From: Massilia brevitalea
GTDB taxonomy: Bacteria > Pseudomonadota > Gammaproteobacteria > Burkholderiales > Burkholderiaceae_D
Assembly: GCF_030711405.1 (NCBI RefSeq)
Contig: NZ_JAULSI010000010.1
Location: forward strand, 99,252-163,251
DNA: 64,000 nt
Reading direction: 5' to 3'
The position numbers were made by a program, and so were the translations under genes. The stretch's first letter is position 1. The number at the start of each line of letters is the position of its first letter. Positions 1 to 9,439 of the stretch are shown in pieces. The notes beneath the pieces were generated by a model. The model searched no databases. It was not told the DNA's origin and saw only the letters and a list, made by a program, of their open reading frames with translations.

Positions 1-132
1 GGCACTTGTGCCCACGCGGTAATCATCGGTCGAGCATCTGCGGCTTTGGCAAATTTCGATGAACGGGCGCCTACCGGGGCACATTTCGACACGTCACCGT
101 TCGACCGCGTGGGCACAAGTGCCCACCCTACG
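1..132. repeat. Paired palindromic intergenic repeat, locus 1 (cut by window edge)
   Basis: A partial palindrome (GGCACTTGTGCC then CACGCGGT) opens the window at 1-20, and an inverted copy lies at 104-132. Both share the core ACTTGT/ACAAGT. It is one of seven similar loci in the window and sits just downstream of the vWA lipoprotein stop codon. No gene is evident between the copies. Confidence 0.8.
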
Positions 133-146
133 CAGCCCACCACCGG

Positions 147-1880
147 TTACGGTTGCCCGACCGGCCCTGTCTTGCCCAGCGTCTCCGCCATCCGCACCAG
201 ACGCACGAACTCGGCGCGGTACCCCTCCGCATCCTTGCCGCGCGTATCGTTTGCCAGCGCCGCGATATCGGCATAGCTGTACTCCGCCACCGGCGCCTCG
301 CCGCGCAGGCGCTGGCCGAACGCCGCCACCGCCACCGCAAAGCGCGCATCTTCCGGCGCCGCATCCAGCCCCTTGCGCACACTGTCGGCACGCACCGCAT
401 GCGAAGTCTCGCGGCTGGTGCTCTGGCCCGGCAGCTTGTAGCGCACCTTCACGAAACAGAGCTCATCCCCCTTGCCAGCCGGCGCCGCCTTCCTGGCCTC
501 GCCATAGCGCAGCGGATCGACCAGCTTGCCCGCCTCCGAAGCCGGCGTGGTCTCGTAGATCGCCGTGACGGTGTGCCCGGCGCCCATGTCGCCCACATCC
601 ACTTTGTCGTCCTTGAAGTCCTGGCGCGCCAGCATGCGCGTTTCGTAGCCGATCAGCCGGTAGGCCGCCGCCTGGCGCGGGTTGAACTCGACCTGCATCT
701 TGACGTCGTTCGCGATCGGGAACATGGTCGAGCCGAGTTCTTCCTGCATGGCCTTGCGCGCTTCCAGCAGCGAGTCGATGTAGGCGGCGTTGCCGTTGCC
801 GGACTGGGTCAGGCGCTGGATCAGGGCGTCGTTCAGGTTGCCCGTGCCGACGCCGAATACCGACAAATAGACGCCGCTCTTGCGCTTGTCGGCGATGAAG
901 CGCTCCAGCTGCTTCGGATCGGTGATGCCGATGTTGAAGTCGCCGTCGGTGGCCAGGATCACGCGGTTCACGGCCTTCGGGTCGCGGTGGCGCTCGGCCA
1001 GCGCATAGGCACGCTGCAGGCCGTCGCCGCCGGCGGTGCCGCCGGATGCGCGCAAGCCGTCGAGGGCGTCGACGATCTTCTGCTTGTCGCGGCCCAGCGT
1101 CGGCTCGAGCGCCACCTGGGTGCCGTTGGCATAGGTGACGATGGACACGCGGTCGTTCTCGCGCAACTGGTCGGCGAACAGGCGCAGGCCCTGCTGCAGC
1201 AGCGGCAGGCGGTCGGGGCCCCCCATCGAGCCGGAGACGTCGATCAGCAGCACCAGGTTCAGCGGCGGACGTGCGGCCTGCTCGACGTCGAAGCCGCGCA
1301 CGGCGACGTGCAGCAGCTGGTTGCCTGCCTTCCAGGGGCTGGGCATGACCTCCGTGGTTACGGCGAAGGGCTGGTTGCGCGCCTTCGGGGCGGCGTAGCG
1401 GTAGGGGAAGTAATTGACCATCTCCTCGACGCGCACGGCCTGCGGCGGCGGCAGGCGGCCGGAGGTGAGCTGGCGCCGGACGAAGGCGTAGGAGGCGGTG
1501 TCGACGTCGGCGCTGAAGGTGGACACCGGCTGCTCGGACACCAGCTGGGTGACGTTCGCTTCCTTGTCCGGGAACTTGTCGGCCTGTGGTGGAGCAATGA
1601 CGACAAAGCCCGGCGGCGCCGCGCGCCGCAGCGGCTGGTACTGCCCCGCGATCGACGAGCCGGTCACGACCACGCTCTGCTTCTGCTGCGAAGCGTAGGC
1701 GGACACTGAAGGAGAGGGCGGCGGCGGCGGTGCAGGAGCCGAGACTGAAGCCGGAGGCGGCGCCGGCGACGCTTCGGCAAGGACCGGCGACTCCTGCTGG
1801 CCGGGAGACTGCACGCTGCAGCCGGCCAGCAGTACGGCGCCCAGCGCCAGGAGCGCGGGCGTATTCAGGGGACATCTCAT
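147..1880 (-). CDS. vWA-domain lipoprotein (YfbK-like)
   Basis: A 577-residue exported lipoprotein. I chose the ATG at 1880 because GGAAG lies 8 nt upstream and translation then begins directly with a lipoprotein signal peptide ending LLAGC (lipobox Cys at about residue 21). A Pro/Ala-rich linker follows, then the YfbK-type N-terminal region, and a von Willebrand A domain whose MIDAS motif DVSGS begins near residue 214. The remaining 200 residues match the C-terminal region usual in YfbK-like proteins. Such proteins are membrane-anchored, metal-dependent binding modules; the partner is unknown. It is transcribed alone on the minus strand and ends at a palindromic repeat. Family confidence is good; biological role is unknown. 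Confidence 0.85.
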   Translation of the reverse strand: MRCPLNTPALLALGAVLLAGCSVQSPGQQESPVLAEASPAPPPASVSAPAPPPPPSPSVSAYASQQKQSVVVTGSSIAGQYQPLRRAAPPGFVVIAPPQADKFPDKEANVTQLVSEQPVSTFSADVDTASYAFVRRQLTSGRLPPPQAVRVEEMVNYFPYRYAAPKARNQPFAVTTEVMPSPWKAGNQLLHVAVRGFDVEQAARPPLNLVLLIDVSGSMGGPDRLPLLQQGLRLFADQLRENDRVSIVTYANGTQVALEPTLGRDKQKIVDALDGLRASGGTAGGDGLQRAYALAERHRDPKAVNRVILATDGDFNIGITDPKQLERFIADKRKSGVYLSVFGVGTGNLNDALIQRLTQSGNGNAAYIDSLLEARKAMQEELGSTMFPIANDVKMQVEFNPRQAAAYRLIGYETRMLARQDFKDDKVDVGDMGAGHTVTAIYETTPASEAGKLVDPLRYGEARKAAPAGKGDELCFVKVRYKLPGQSTSRETSHAVRADSVRKGLDAAPEDARFAVAVAAFGQRLRGEAPVAEYSYADIAALANDTRGKDAEGYRAEFVRLVRMAETLGKTGPVGQP

Positions 1881-2021
1881 GATTGGACTTCCTTCGGTTG
1901 TTATACCGATAAGGTGCAACAGCGATGCCCGGATTGCAATGGCGCTTACAACCTGTAATTCTTTATGCGGCCGGCATGTGCGCGCTTTTGCGTTGCCGCA
2001 GTGCGCCGCCTGATGCGGCGG

Positions 2022-4265
2022 CTAGCGCGCTTCGTCCGCTGCGCCGGCCGAGCGCGGAACGACCGCGAACTGCGGCGCCTTGCTGTAGTCGGGCTTGACG
2101 CTGCGCGACATGAAGCGTGCCCAGGCCTTCCGGCCGGCCGCGCCGCCGACGTCAGCCGCGTAGGCCAGGGCCGGTTGCATGTTCGAGGGGAAGCCCATCG
2201 GCTCCGCCGCGTAGCCGCCCATGTCGCCGACCTTGCGCTTGGTGGCGACGGCCAGTTCCTGGCCAGCGCAGGGCAGCGCGGCCAGTTCGCCCATGGTGCC
2301 GCGGTAGGCCTGGGCGATGCTGTCGTAGATCGGTGCACCCGGCGCATCGCGCACGGTGATGGTGTAGTTGGCGCCATCGACCCAGCAGGCGCCTTCGCCG
2401 ACCATGCGCGCGATCGGGAACTTCGCCTTCCACTTCAATAGCGGCTGCGCCTCCTTGAAGCCGAGTTCCGCCACGTGCCCGACCGCCGAGGTAAAGAAGT
2501 CGTCCTGCCAGGGCGCCACCGCCGTCTTGCCCTTGTAGATCACAGCCTGCTTGTTATCGATCACACCGAGGCGGTTGGCTGCCGGGTTGTCGCTGTAGAC
2601 CTCGTTGTAGAAGGAGAGGTTGCTCTTCAGGATGGTTGTGAAGTCGCGCTTGAGCGGGTGGCTGTCGGGCGTGACGTAGGCCGCTTCGGCCAGCGTGCGC
2701 AGGCTCCAGGCCTGGCCGCGCACCTGGTGCGAATCGAGCAGTCCGCGGATGTTCTTGCGGTAGCCGGGATTGGTGGAGAACACGTTCCACATCGCCCAAA
2801 ACTGCAGCTCTTCCAGGTAGTAATGGTCGCCGGTGACAAGATAGGGCAGGTAGGCAAAGGCCGGCTGGTGCGCGCTGTCGACCGCATACGGCGTCTGGCA
2901 GGCTTCCTTCGGGCAGCGCGGGAAGACTTCCTGCTTGCCGGTCTTCGGGTTGCGCGTGTCGCCGGGATTGCCGAGCAGGGTCATGTAGGGATAGTCCATC
3001 AGGCTGATGGGCAGGCCGGTGCGCTTGTCGCGGTAGTGCGCCGACCAACTGCCGGCCAGGTCGGCGGTGCCGAGCGTGACCTGCCTGGCGCGCGGGTCCA
3101 TGCTCAGCAGGTACATGGCCGCCCACCCCGGCAGCAGTCCGATGTCGTTGCGTCCGCCCGTACCCGGCATGGCCGGATTCGCCGCGCCTATGCCCATCGG
3201 CTCGGTCCTCGGCCCTTCCCATTTGCCGATCAGCGCGGTCAGTGCCGCATCCGACACGACCACCGAGCGGTCGTAGTTGGGCAGCGCGCGCGAGTCGATC
3301 AGGTAGGCCGTATCGTGGCGCAGGTGGATGTGGGGCGCGTCGCCTGCCCAGGCCAAAATGCGCCAGCGCGCGTGGTGCAGGTGGGTCAAGTCCTTCTTCG
3401 CGTAGACCGTGTTGCCGCCGACCTTGACCTCGACGTTGTAGGTGAAGTTCTGCGGCGCCGGCTCGTAGGCCCAGTCGTTTTCCACCACCACGTCGACGCG
3501 GGTCTTGCCGCTGCCGGCATAGCCGCGGATCGCGAAGCGCGCCGCCAGGTGCGGGTGTTCATCGCCGTTCGCATTGCGCAGCGGCGCGGCCACCTGCAGC
3601 TCGGTGACGACCGGTCCTTCCAGCCAGGCTTGTGGCTTCTGCTCCTTGAGCAGGCGGTCGGCGGAGGCGGTATACCGTTCGCCGCCGATGTCGATGCTGA
3701 CCACGGCGCCAGTGGTGAAGTCCGGCCTGGCGCCCGCCTCGCCGTGCTTCGCATTGCCCTTGACCAAGGCGATGCCGGCCCCTTGCCCCTTGGCCAGGCG
3801 CGGCAGCAAAGCCGAAATGACCGCGTGCCGCACCGAGCCGTCCGGATGGGTGGCCTTGACGTCGACCTGCAGCGGCAGGCTGCTGCCGTCTGCGAGTTTG
3901 CCCGACAAGCCCGCGCCGCGTGGCAGGTCGCCCGGTGCGAAAACCTGGCCGAAGGTGAGCGGCACCCGCGTCTGCTCTCCGCCCGTGTTCTCGACCGCCA
4001 CACCGGTGAAGCCGCCGGCGGGAATCGCCGCCCTGCGCGCCGGCGCCGGCGCTGCGGCCTTGCCTGGCGCTTCCTTCATTTCCTTCGTTTCCCGGGCTTC
4101 CTTCGCATCGGCCGCCGCGGCGTTGCCATGGCGCGCCGACAGCACCCGGCTGTCGTCCACCTTGCCGGTGGTCGGCAGGCCGACGAAGCCATCCTGGGCA
4201 TGGGCGATGCCGGTGACGAGTGCGAGGAAGAGGGCAAAGCGAAGCGGAGTACGGACAGGAATCAT
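2022..4265 (-). CDS. Exported protein of unknown function, possibly a RIFT-barrel (YetA/PcRGLX-like) protein
   Basis: A 747-residue protein. Starting at the ATG at 4265 gives a clean signal peptide (MIPVRTPLRFALFLALVTG, cleavage after AHA). A charged low-complexity stretch (KEARETKEMKEAPGK) follows, then a region resembling the N-terminal RIFT barrel of YetA/exo-rhamnogalacturonan-lyase-like proteins (PLTFGQVFAPGDLPRG, then a segment with HPDGSVRHAV). The C-terminal half is rich in Trp/Tyr and may be an alpha/alpha-barrel-like domain. I do not recognise a catalytic motif. A periplasmic or secreted polysaccharide-related role is a guess. It lies downstream of the S9 peptidase on the same strand, with a terminator between them, so it probably has its own promoter. 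Confidence 0.7.
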   Translation of the reverse strand: MIPVRTPLRFALFLALVTGIAHAQDGFVGLPTTGKVDDSRVLSARHGNAAAADAKEARETKEMKEAPGKAAAPAPARRAAIPAGGFTGVAVENTGGEQTRVPLTFGQVFAPGDLPRGAGLSGKLADGSSLPLQVDVKATHPDGSVRHAVISALLPRLAKGQGAGIALVKGNAKHGEAGARPDFTTGAVVSIDIGGERYTASADRLLKEQKPQAWLEGPVVTELQVAAPLRNANGDEHPHLAARFAIRGYAGSGKTRVDVVVENDWAYEPAPQNFTYNVEVKVGGNTVYAKKDLTHLHHARWRILAWAGDAPHIHLRHDTAYLIDSRALPNYDRSVVVSDAALTALIGKWEGPRTEPMGIGAANPAMPGTGGRNDIGLLPGWAAMYLLSMDPRARQVTLGTADLAGSWSAHYRDKRTGLPISLMDYPYMTLLGNPGDTRNPKTGKQEVFPRCPKEACQTPYAVDSAHQPAFAYLPYLVTGDHYYLEELQFWAMWNVFSTNPGYRKNIRGLLDSHQVRGQAWSLRTLAEAAYVTPDSHPLKRDFTTILKSNLSFYNEVYSDNPAANRLGVIDNKQAVIYKGKTAVAPWQDDFFTSAVGHVAELGFKEAQPLLKWKAKFPIARMVGEGACWVDGANYTITVRDAPGAPIYDSIAQAYRGTMGELAALPCAGQELAVATKRKVGDMGGYAAEPMGFPSNMQPALAYAADVGGAAGRKAWARFMSRSVKPDYSKAPQFAVVPRSAGAADEAR

Positions 4266-4302
4266 AGGCGGCGAGAGAAGTAATGGAGTGAACATACAAC
4301 AG

Positions 4303-4330
4303 TAAAACAAAAAGCGCCCCGCAGGGCGCT
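4303..4330 (-). terminator. Rho-independent terminator of the S9 peptidase gene
   Basis: Stem AGCGCCC/GGGCGCT with a short loop. On the minus strand it is followed by a T-rich tract (TTTTTGTTTT). It lies 18 bases past the peptidase stop codon. Confidence 0.8.
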
Positions 4331-4347
4331 CGCTTACTTCTGGCTGC

Positions 4348-6708
4348 TTACTGCTTCAGCGTGCGTTCGAACAGCTTCAGGATGCGGCGGTACTGGTCGA
4401 ACCAGCTTTCCGGCTGGGTGTAGGCGTGGCGTTCCAGCGGGTAGCTGGCCAGCTCCCAGTTATCCTTGCGCAGTTCGATCAGGCGCTGCGCCATGCGCAC
4501 CGAGTCCTGGTAGAACACGTTGTCGTCGACCATGCCGTGGCCGATCAGCAGGTTGCCGCGCAGGTTCTCGGCGTACTCGATCGGCGACGAGATTTTATAG
4601 GCCTGCGGGTCGAGCTCCGGCGTGTTCAGGATGTTGGCGGTGTACTCGTGGTTGTAGCTGGTCCAGTCGGTCACCGGGCGCAGCGCGGCGCCGGACTTGA
4701 ACATCTCCGGTGCGCGCATCAGCGCCATGAAGGTCATGAAGCCGCCGTAGCTGCCGCCGTAGATGCCCACGTTCTGGGCGTCGCCCTGCAGGTTCTGCAC
4801 CACGTACTTCACGCCGTCCTGGTAGTCCACCAGTTCCGGGTGGCCCATCTGGCGGTAGATCGCGGTGCGCCAGTTGCGGCCATAGCCTTTCGAGGCGCGG
4901 TAGTCCATATCGAGCACGATGTAGCCGCGCTCCACCAGCAGGTTGTGGAACATCTGCTCGCGGAAGTAGTTCGGGTAGCGCTTGCTGGTGTTTTGCAGGT
5001 AGCCGGCGCCGTGCACGAACATCACGATCGGGTATTTTTTACCCGCTTCCAGCTTGGCCGGGCGGTACAGCTTGGACCACACCGGGTCGCCGCCGTCGCT
5101 CGACGGCACGGCCACGTATTCGGGCTGGATCCATTCGCGCGCCTTGTATTCGGCGGTGCGGGTATCGGTCAGCTTGGCCGCCGCGCCGCCCGCCACCGGC
5201 ACCGTGGCCAGCTGGATCGGCATGTAGCTGGTCGAGTAGTGCACCAGGAGTTTACGGTTGTCCGGCGACAGGGCGAAGCGCTCCACGCCTTCCAGGCCCG
5301 TCACTTCGCGCGTGGCGCCGTCTTTCGCGTTCACCGCGCACACTTCATAGGTGCCCGGGTTCTTGCGGTTGCAGAGCAGGTAGGCCGTGCTGCCGTCGAA
5401 GTTCCACTGCACGTCGCCGGCTTCCCACTTGCCGCTGGTGAGGGCGCGCGCCTGGCCGTCGGTGCTCGACGTGTACAGGTGCGAGTAGCCGCTTTCTTCC
5501 GACAGGTACCACAGCGTGCGGTTGTCCGGCAGCCAGCCGAAATCGGCGTTGTCGTAGTTGACCCAGGCTTCGTCACTCAGGCGGTGCACGGGTTTCAGCT
5601 TGGCGTTCGGCAGGTCGATGGTGGCGATCCAGCGGTCCTTGTTGTCGACCGCGCGCAGCATCACGGCGGCCTGCTTGCCGTCGAAGGTCCAGCGCACGGC
5701 GTCGGCGCGGTCGGCGATACGCAGTGGGCGGTTGCCCTTCAGCGGATCGAGCTTGGCGTCGGCGCGCAGCTTGGCCAGCGGGTCGGTAGCGATGCCGGGC
5801 AGGCTGTCGAACGGGATGTCCTTGACCGTATTCGTGGCCAGGTCGATCAGTTTCAGTGCATGCGGCGCCGGGTTGTTGCGGCCGACGCGGGTGCGCTCGT
5901 CGTCGGTTTCCTCGTAGCCCGATTCGGTCACGTAGCGCGGCATCTTGCCGACGCGGCCCTTGTCGCCGCCTTTTGCCGCGGTGACCACGACCAGCCAGCG
6001 GCCGTCGGGCGAGAGGGCGCTGCCTTCGATGGTGAGCTTGTCGCCCAGGTAGATCGGGGCGGGTGCGCGGGTCGGGTCGGCGCGGCGCTCTTCCTCGGCG
6101 CGGGCGCGGCCAGCGTCGCGGTCGTCCTTGGTCCGCTTCAGGGTGGCGATCAGGCGCAGCTGCATGTCGCGCAGGGCGTCTGGGTCAGTCGCTGCAGGGT
6201 CTTTCGCGGCGCGCGGCAGGGCGACCGGGCCCTGCACGCGGCTGGCGCGGTCCCAGCTGAACCACTCGTGGCCGACGCGGAACTGCACGGCGCGCTCGTC
6301 GCTCGAGAACTGCGGGTCTTCGGCCTTTACGCCGCGGCTGATCTGGACCAGGGCGCCGTTCTTCAGGTCGCGCTCGAAGAGGTCGCCGTTACGCACCAGC
6401 ACGGCGCGCGTGTGGCTGCGGTTGTAGACGACGTTCGGGCTGTCGAGCTTTGCCAGGTCGGCATCCGCCACCTTGCGCGGCTGGCCGCCCTGCACAGCCT
6501 CGAAAGTATCGCGCAGCTGCGAACCGGTGCGCTTCTGCTTGAAGAAGACCTGCTTGCCGTCCCAGCTCCACCAGGCCTGTTCGGCAGGGTTGCCGATCCA
6601 GTCGGGGTTGGCCATGGCCTGGTCGAGGGTGATCGGCGTCGGCGCCGCAACGGCTGCGCCGGATGAGGCGATGAACGCGGCAAAGATCGAAAGAGCAGGA
6701 AGTCGCAT
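4348..6708 (-). CDS. S9 family prolyl oligopeptidase/DPP IV-like peptidase
   Basis: A 786-residue exported serine peptidase. Starting at the ATG at 6708 gives a signal peptide ending AVAA. Residues up to about 520 form the beta-propeller (DPPIV_N-like repeats). The alpha/beta hydrolase domain follows with nucleophile motif GGSYGG (Ser about 653), acid in GHGMVDD (Asp about 728) and catalytic His in ERHAY (about 761). All three triad residues are present, so it should be active. The family removes N-terminal dipeptides or cleaves short Pro-containing peptides, here probably in the periplasm. It is a single gene with its own terminator. Confidence 0.92.
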   Translation of the reverse strand: MRLPALSIFAAFIASSGAAVAAPTPITLDQAMANPDWIGNPAEQAWWSWDGKQVFFKQKRTGSQLRDTFEAVQGGQPRKVADADLAKLDSPNVVYNRSHTRAVLVRNGDLFERDLKNGALVQISRGVKAEDPQFSSDERAVQFRVGHEWFSWDRASRVQGPVALPRAAKDPAATDPDALRDMQLRLIATLKRTKDDRDAGRARAEEERRADPTRAPAPIYLGDKLTIEGSALSPDGRWLVVVTAAKGGDKGRVGKMPRYVTESGYEETDDERTRVGRNNPAPHALKLIDLATNTVKDIPFDSLPGIATDPLAKLRADAKLDPLKGNRPLRIADRADAVRWTFDGKQAAVMLRAVDNKDRWIATIDLPNAKLKPVHRLSDEAWVNYDNADFGWLPDNRTLWYLSEESGYSHLYTSSTDGQARALTSGKWEAGDVQWNFDGSTAYLLCNRKNPGTYEVCAVNAKDGATREVTGLEGVERFALSPDNRKLLVHYSTSYMPIQLATVPVAGGAAAKLTDTRTAEYKAREWIQPEYVAVPSSDGGDPVWSKLYRPAKLEAGKKYPIVMFVHGAGYLQNTSKRYPNYFREQMFHNLLVERGYIVLDMDYRASKGYGRNWRTAIYRQMGHPELVDYQDGVKYVVQNLQGDAQNVGIYGGSYGGFMTFMALMRAPEMFKSGAALRPVTDWTSYNHEYTANILNTPELDPQAYKISSPIEYAENLRGNLLIGHGMVDDNVFYQDSVRMAQRLIELRKDNWELASYPLERHAYTQPESWFDQYRRILKLFERTLKQ

Positions 6709-6904
6709 CGTGAATGAGTGGTGGGTGAAGGAATCAGCCAATCATCTGGCTAGTCATTCGCCAGGAATAGCTTTCTGGCTAAAAATTGCGAAAGCATTCT
6801 AGCGCAGCCACCATGCGACGGGGCACTTCGCGGACGATAATCCGGAAGAATTTTTAACCGCGTATTGCTGTGTTTACGCGGGTTTTTACACTATTTACAG
6901 CGGC

Positions 6905-7012
6905 TCAGGCAGCCTGGTTCTGCGACTTCGGCTGGCGTGGCAGGAACATGGCAATGCGTGCAACGACGGCGAGAACGGCGAGGCCAACTGGCAGGTATTC
7001 GAGAGCGATCAT
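6905..7012 (-). CDS. 35-residue single-pass membrane peptide
   Basis: Begins MIALEYLPVGLAVLAVVARI, with a hydrophobic segment over residues 2-22, then a short basic tail rich in Gln, Lys and Pro. I chose the ATG at 7012 rather than upstream starts because AAGAAAGG lies 8 nt before it and the promoter -10 lies upstream at 7074-7079. The family is unknown. Its promoter region is closely similar to that of the 77-residue gene at 17956-18189, suggesting a shared regulator. A regulatory or envelope-stress microprotein is possible but unproven. Confidence 0.6.
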   Translation of the reverse strand: MIALEYLPVGLAVLAVVARIAMFLPRQPKSQNQAA

Positions 7013-7050
7013 GGTGAAACCTTTCTTGCGCTGGTTAGCGCGCTGGTTGG

Positions 7051-7102
7051 TAAATACTGCGATGTTGCGTTGCAGTATAGAACGCCTTTTTTCATAAATA
7101 AA
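7051..7102 (-). promoter_or_regulatory. Promoter-operator module A (shared with 18201-18253)
   Basis: On the minus strand: TTTATT (7097-7102), a 17-bp spacer, then TATACT (7074-7079), followed by GCAACGCAACATC and CAGTATTTACC. The -10 is embedded in an inverted repeat TACTGC-N11-GCAGTA. The spacer differs from the sister copy while the hexamers, their 17-bp spacing and the downstream GCAACATC block are kept, as expected for a functional promoter with an operator at the start site. The TGC/GCA pattern resembles PhaR-type sites; this is inference. Confidence 0.65.
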
Positions 7103-7224
7103 CTTTATGTTCATGATGTCCGCGATAAGCTGTGCTTATGATCTATTCGCTGTCATCGCATGCGATATTGATGGCTGATATATCTCGACTGCAACTAAAC
7201 CATATGATGCGCCGGTTGGGGTAT

Positions 7225-7413
7225 GTAGGGTGGGCACTCCGTGCCCACGCGGTACGCACGTGTCTGGCGGACATACACGGTGAGGTGTCGCTCGCACCGC
7301 ATCCGCAAGCCCACGGTAGGCCGTGGCCGGGTGATACCGTGCGAGCGACGAGTCGAGACACGTGTCCAAAGGGGGACGCCCGTACCGCGTGGGCACGGAG
7401 TGCCCACCGTACG
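7225..7413. repeat. Paired palindromic intergenic repeat, locus 2
   Basis: Left copy 7225-7253 and inverted right copy 7384-7413, sharing the core ACTCCGT/ACGGAGT. The interior holds a second inverted repeat (GTCGCTCGCAC near 7285 and GTGCGAGCGAC near 7340). The whole lies in the divergent spacer between the 35-residue gene and nasT. I see no gene here. Confidence 0.8.
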
Positions 7414-7474
7414 ATTAACGTCGCGGCGAGAGCAGTCAATCCGGTGTGGCCCGCTTCTTGCATTCCTTGTCAGC

Positions 7475-8137
7475 ATGAAATCCAGCCACCCACCCCGCAG
7501 CCTGCGCATCGTCGTCGTCACCGCCGACACATCCGGCCACGGCGATGCCGCGCTCGCCGCCCGGCGCGAGCGCAACACGGCGCTGCGCATCGGGCTGCTG
7601 GAGTCGGGCTACGACATCGTCGCCTCGCTGCCGCCGGATATCTTCCTGCCCGAGCGCGTGGCCCAGCTGCAGCCGGACCTGATCATTGTCGACAGCGAAT
7701 CCGATGCGCGCGACGTGCTCGAGCACATCGTGATCGCCACCCGCGACGAGCGCCGCCCCATCGTCCTGTTCACAGAGGACCATAGTGCGCCCGCCATGGA
7801 AGCGGCGATGGCAGCCGGCGTGTCGGCCTATATCGTGGCCGGCCTGCAGGCCGAACGCGTGCGGCCCGTGCTCGACGTGGCCCTGGCGCGCTTTCGGCGC
7901 GAGCAGCAACTGCTGGGCGAACTGGCCGACACGCGCCAGAAGCTGGCCGAGCGCAAGGTGGTCGAGCGCGCCAAGGGCGTGCTGATGGCGCGCTACCGCC
8001 TGAAGGAAGAAGAAGCCTACGGCCGCCTGCGCAGCCTGGCGATGAACAAGAACCTGAGACTGGCCGAGGTCGCGCAGCGCATCCTCGACGTCGAGGATTT
8101 GCTGGGCCAGGCCCCGGCTGCGAAAGGACATACATGA
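7475..8137 (+). CDS. nasT: NasT-type ANTAR response regulator (nitrate antiterminator)
   Basis: A 220-residue protein. The receiver-like domain occupies roughly residues 8-125 (strand LIIVDSESD contains the presumed phosphoacceptor position). A coiled linker follows, then a C-terminal ANTAR domain (ERKVVERAKGVLMARYRL through AEVAQRIL), which binds paired hexaloop RNA hairpins. I chose the ATG at 7475 because the protein then begins with a normal receiver; the frame upstream only reads through a palindromic repeat. Its stop overlaps the next start (ATGA), coupling it to nasS. In known NasS/NasT systems, NasS holds NasT until nitrate or nitrite releases it. A matching RNA target is present at 9440-9507. 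Confidence 0.93.
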   Translation: MKSSHPPRSLRIVVVTADTSGHGDAALAARRERNTALRIGLLESGYDIVASLPPDIFLPERVAQLQPDLIIVDSESDARDVLEHIVIATRDERRPIVLFTEDHSAPAMEAAMAAGVSAYIVAGLQAERVRPVLDVALARFRREQQLLGELADTRQKLAERKVVERAKGVLMARYRLKEEEAYGRLRSLAMNKNLRLAEVAQRILDVEDLLGQAPAAKGHT

Positions 8138-9306
8138 CGGGTTTGCTGGGGCAGGGCGGGCAGGGGGCCTACGCGACAGGAAGCGACCGGCCCGAAAAGA
8201 CGGAACTGCGGATCGGCTTCATGCCGCTGGCCGATTGCGCGCCGCTGGTCATGGCCTCCGTACTCGGCTTCGACGAGAAGTACGGCATCCGCCTGATACT
8301 GGAACGCCAGCACTCGTGGTCGGCCATGCGCGACCGCCTGAACACGGGCGAGCTCGATGCGGCCCAGGCTTTGTATGGCCTGCTGTACGGCCTGCAGATG
8401 GGCATCGGCGCGGCGCCGCGCGACATGGCCTTGCTGATGAACCTGAACCAGAACGGCCAGTCCATCGTGCTGTCGCGCGCCCTTGCCGAAGGGGGCGCAC
8501 GCGACGGCGCCGGGCTCGCCGCGCTGATGCGTGCGCAGCCGCGCCGCTACACCTTCGCCCACACCTTCCCGACCGGGAACCACGCCATGTGGCTGTGCTA
8601 CTGGCTGGCCGCCGCCGGCATCGATCCCTTGAACGATGCCACGCTGGTCACCGTGCCGCCCGGGCAGATGGCGGCGAACCTGGAGGCTGGCCACATGGAC
8701 GGCTTCTGTGCGGGCGAACCCTGGAGCCGGCGCGCGCTGCAGGGCGGCGCCGGTGCGCTGGCGGCGCCGAGCAGCCAGGTCTGGCCCGACCATCCGGGCA
8801 AGGCGCTGGGCGCGCGCGCCGATTTCGTTGCGGCGCATCCGCACGCCTGCCGCGCCCTGGTGGCGGCCCTGCTCGACACGGCGCGCTGGCTCGACGCCTC
8901 GCCGGTGAACCGCGAAGCGGCGGCCGAGGTGCTGGCCAGTGCCGCCTACGTCAACACGGGCGTGGAACTGCTGCGCGCCTGCCTGCTGCCGCGCCGGGGC
9001 GACTGGCCGGCGCTGCGCTTCTTCGGCGAGGGCGCCGCCTGCTTCCCCTGGCTGTCCGACGGCATGTGGTTCCTGACCCAGCAGCGGCGCTGGGGCCTGC
9101 TGGCCGCGGACCCGGATTATCGCGCCGTCGCCGCCCAGGTCAACCATGTCGATTTGTACCGCGAGGCGGCGCAGCTGGCCGGCGTGGCCCTGCCTGACAC
9201 GGCGATGCGCAGTTCGACCCTCATCGACGGACGGGTGTGGGATGGCAGCGACCCCGCCGCTTACGCGCGCGCGTTCGCGATCCACGACTTGCGCTCATCG
9301 GACTAA
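8134..9306 (+). CDS. nasS: NasS-type nitrate sensor (NrtA/CmpA-like, cytoplasmic)
   Basis: A 390-residue protein of the NrtA/CmpA substrate-binding fold (IGFMPLADCAPLVMA, then HSWSAMRDRLNTGELDAAQ) with no signal peptide, twin-arginine motif or lipobox. That distinguishes cytosolic NasS from periplasmic transporter components. No ABC permease or ATPase gene is nearby, which supports the sensor role. It should bind nitrate/nitrite and control NasT by complex formation. Its start overlaps the nasT stop by 4 nt. Confidence 0.9.
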   Translation: MTGLLGQGGQGAYATGSDRPEKTELRIGFMPLADCAPLVMASVLGFDEKYGIRLILERQHSWSAMRDRLNTGELDAAQALYGLLYGLQMGIGAAPRDMALLMNLNQNGQSIVLSRALAEGGARDGAGLAALMRAQPRRYTFAHTFPTGNHAMWLCYWLAAAGIDPLNDATLVTVPPGQMAANLEAGHMDGFCAGEPWSRRALQGGAGALAAPSSQVWPDHPGKALGARADFVAAHPHACRALVAALLDTARWLDASPVNREAAAEVLASAAYVNTGVELLRACLLPRRGDWPALRFFGEGAACFPWLSDGMWFLTQQRRWGLLAADPDYRAVAAQVNHVDLYREAAQLAGVALPDTAMRSSTLIDGRVWDGSDPAAYARAFAIHDLRSSD

Positions 9307-9322
9307 TTCGGGGCGAGCGCGG

Positions 9323-9356
9323 TGCGCCGCGGCGCATCATTTTCGCGCATGGTGCA
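9323..9356. promoter_or_regulatory. Possible NtrC enhancer region
   Basis: Contains a perfect 14-bp palindrome TGCGCCGCGGCGCA (9323-9336) and two GGTGC half-sites 30 bp apart (9321-9325, 9351-9355), about 80-115 bp before the predicted sigma-54 start. Neither matches the classical TGCACC-N5-GGTGCA spacing, so this is a weak call based mainly on position. Confidence 0.3.
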
Positions 9357-9410
9357 CTGCAATGAGGCGGAGCCGGCCGCGCACTACGCGCCCATGCCCT
9401 GCAAGCTGGC

Positions 9411-9426
9411 TGGCACGGCTCTTGCA
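9411..9426 (+). promoter_or_regulatory. Sigma-54 promoter of the nitrate assimilation operon
   Basis: TGGCACGGCTCTTGCA matches the sigma-54 -24/-12 consensus (TGGCAC-N5-TTGCW), with exactly 10 nt between the invariant GG (9412-9413) and GC (9424-9425). The predicted start is near 9437, three bases before the first antiterminator hairpin. Confidence 0.9.
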
Positions 9427-9439
9427 AACTCCACGGACA

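Noticed and set aside
9321..9356. Definite NtrC enhancer pair
   Set aside because: Half-sites and a palindrome are present, but the spacing does not match the known consensus; reported only as a weak candidate.
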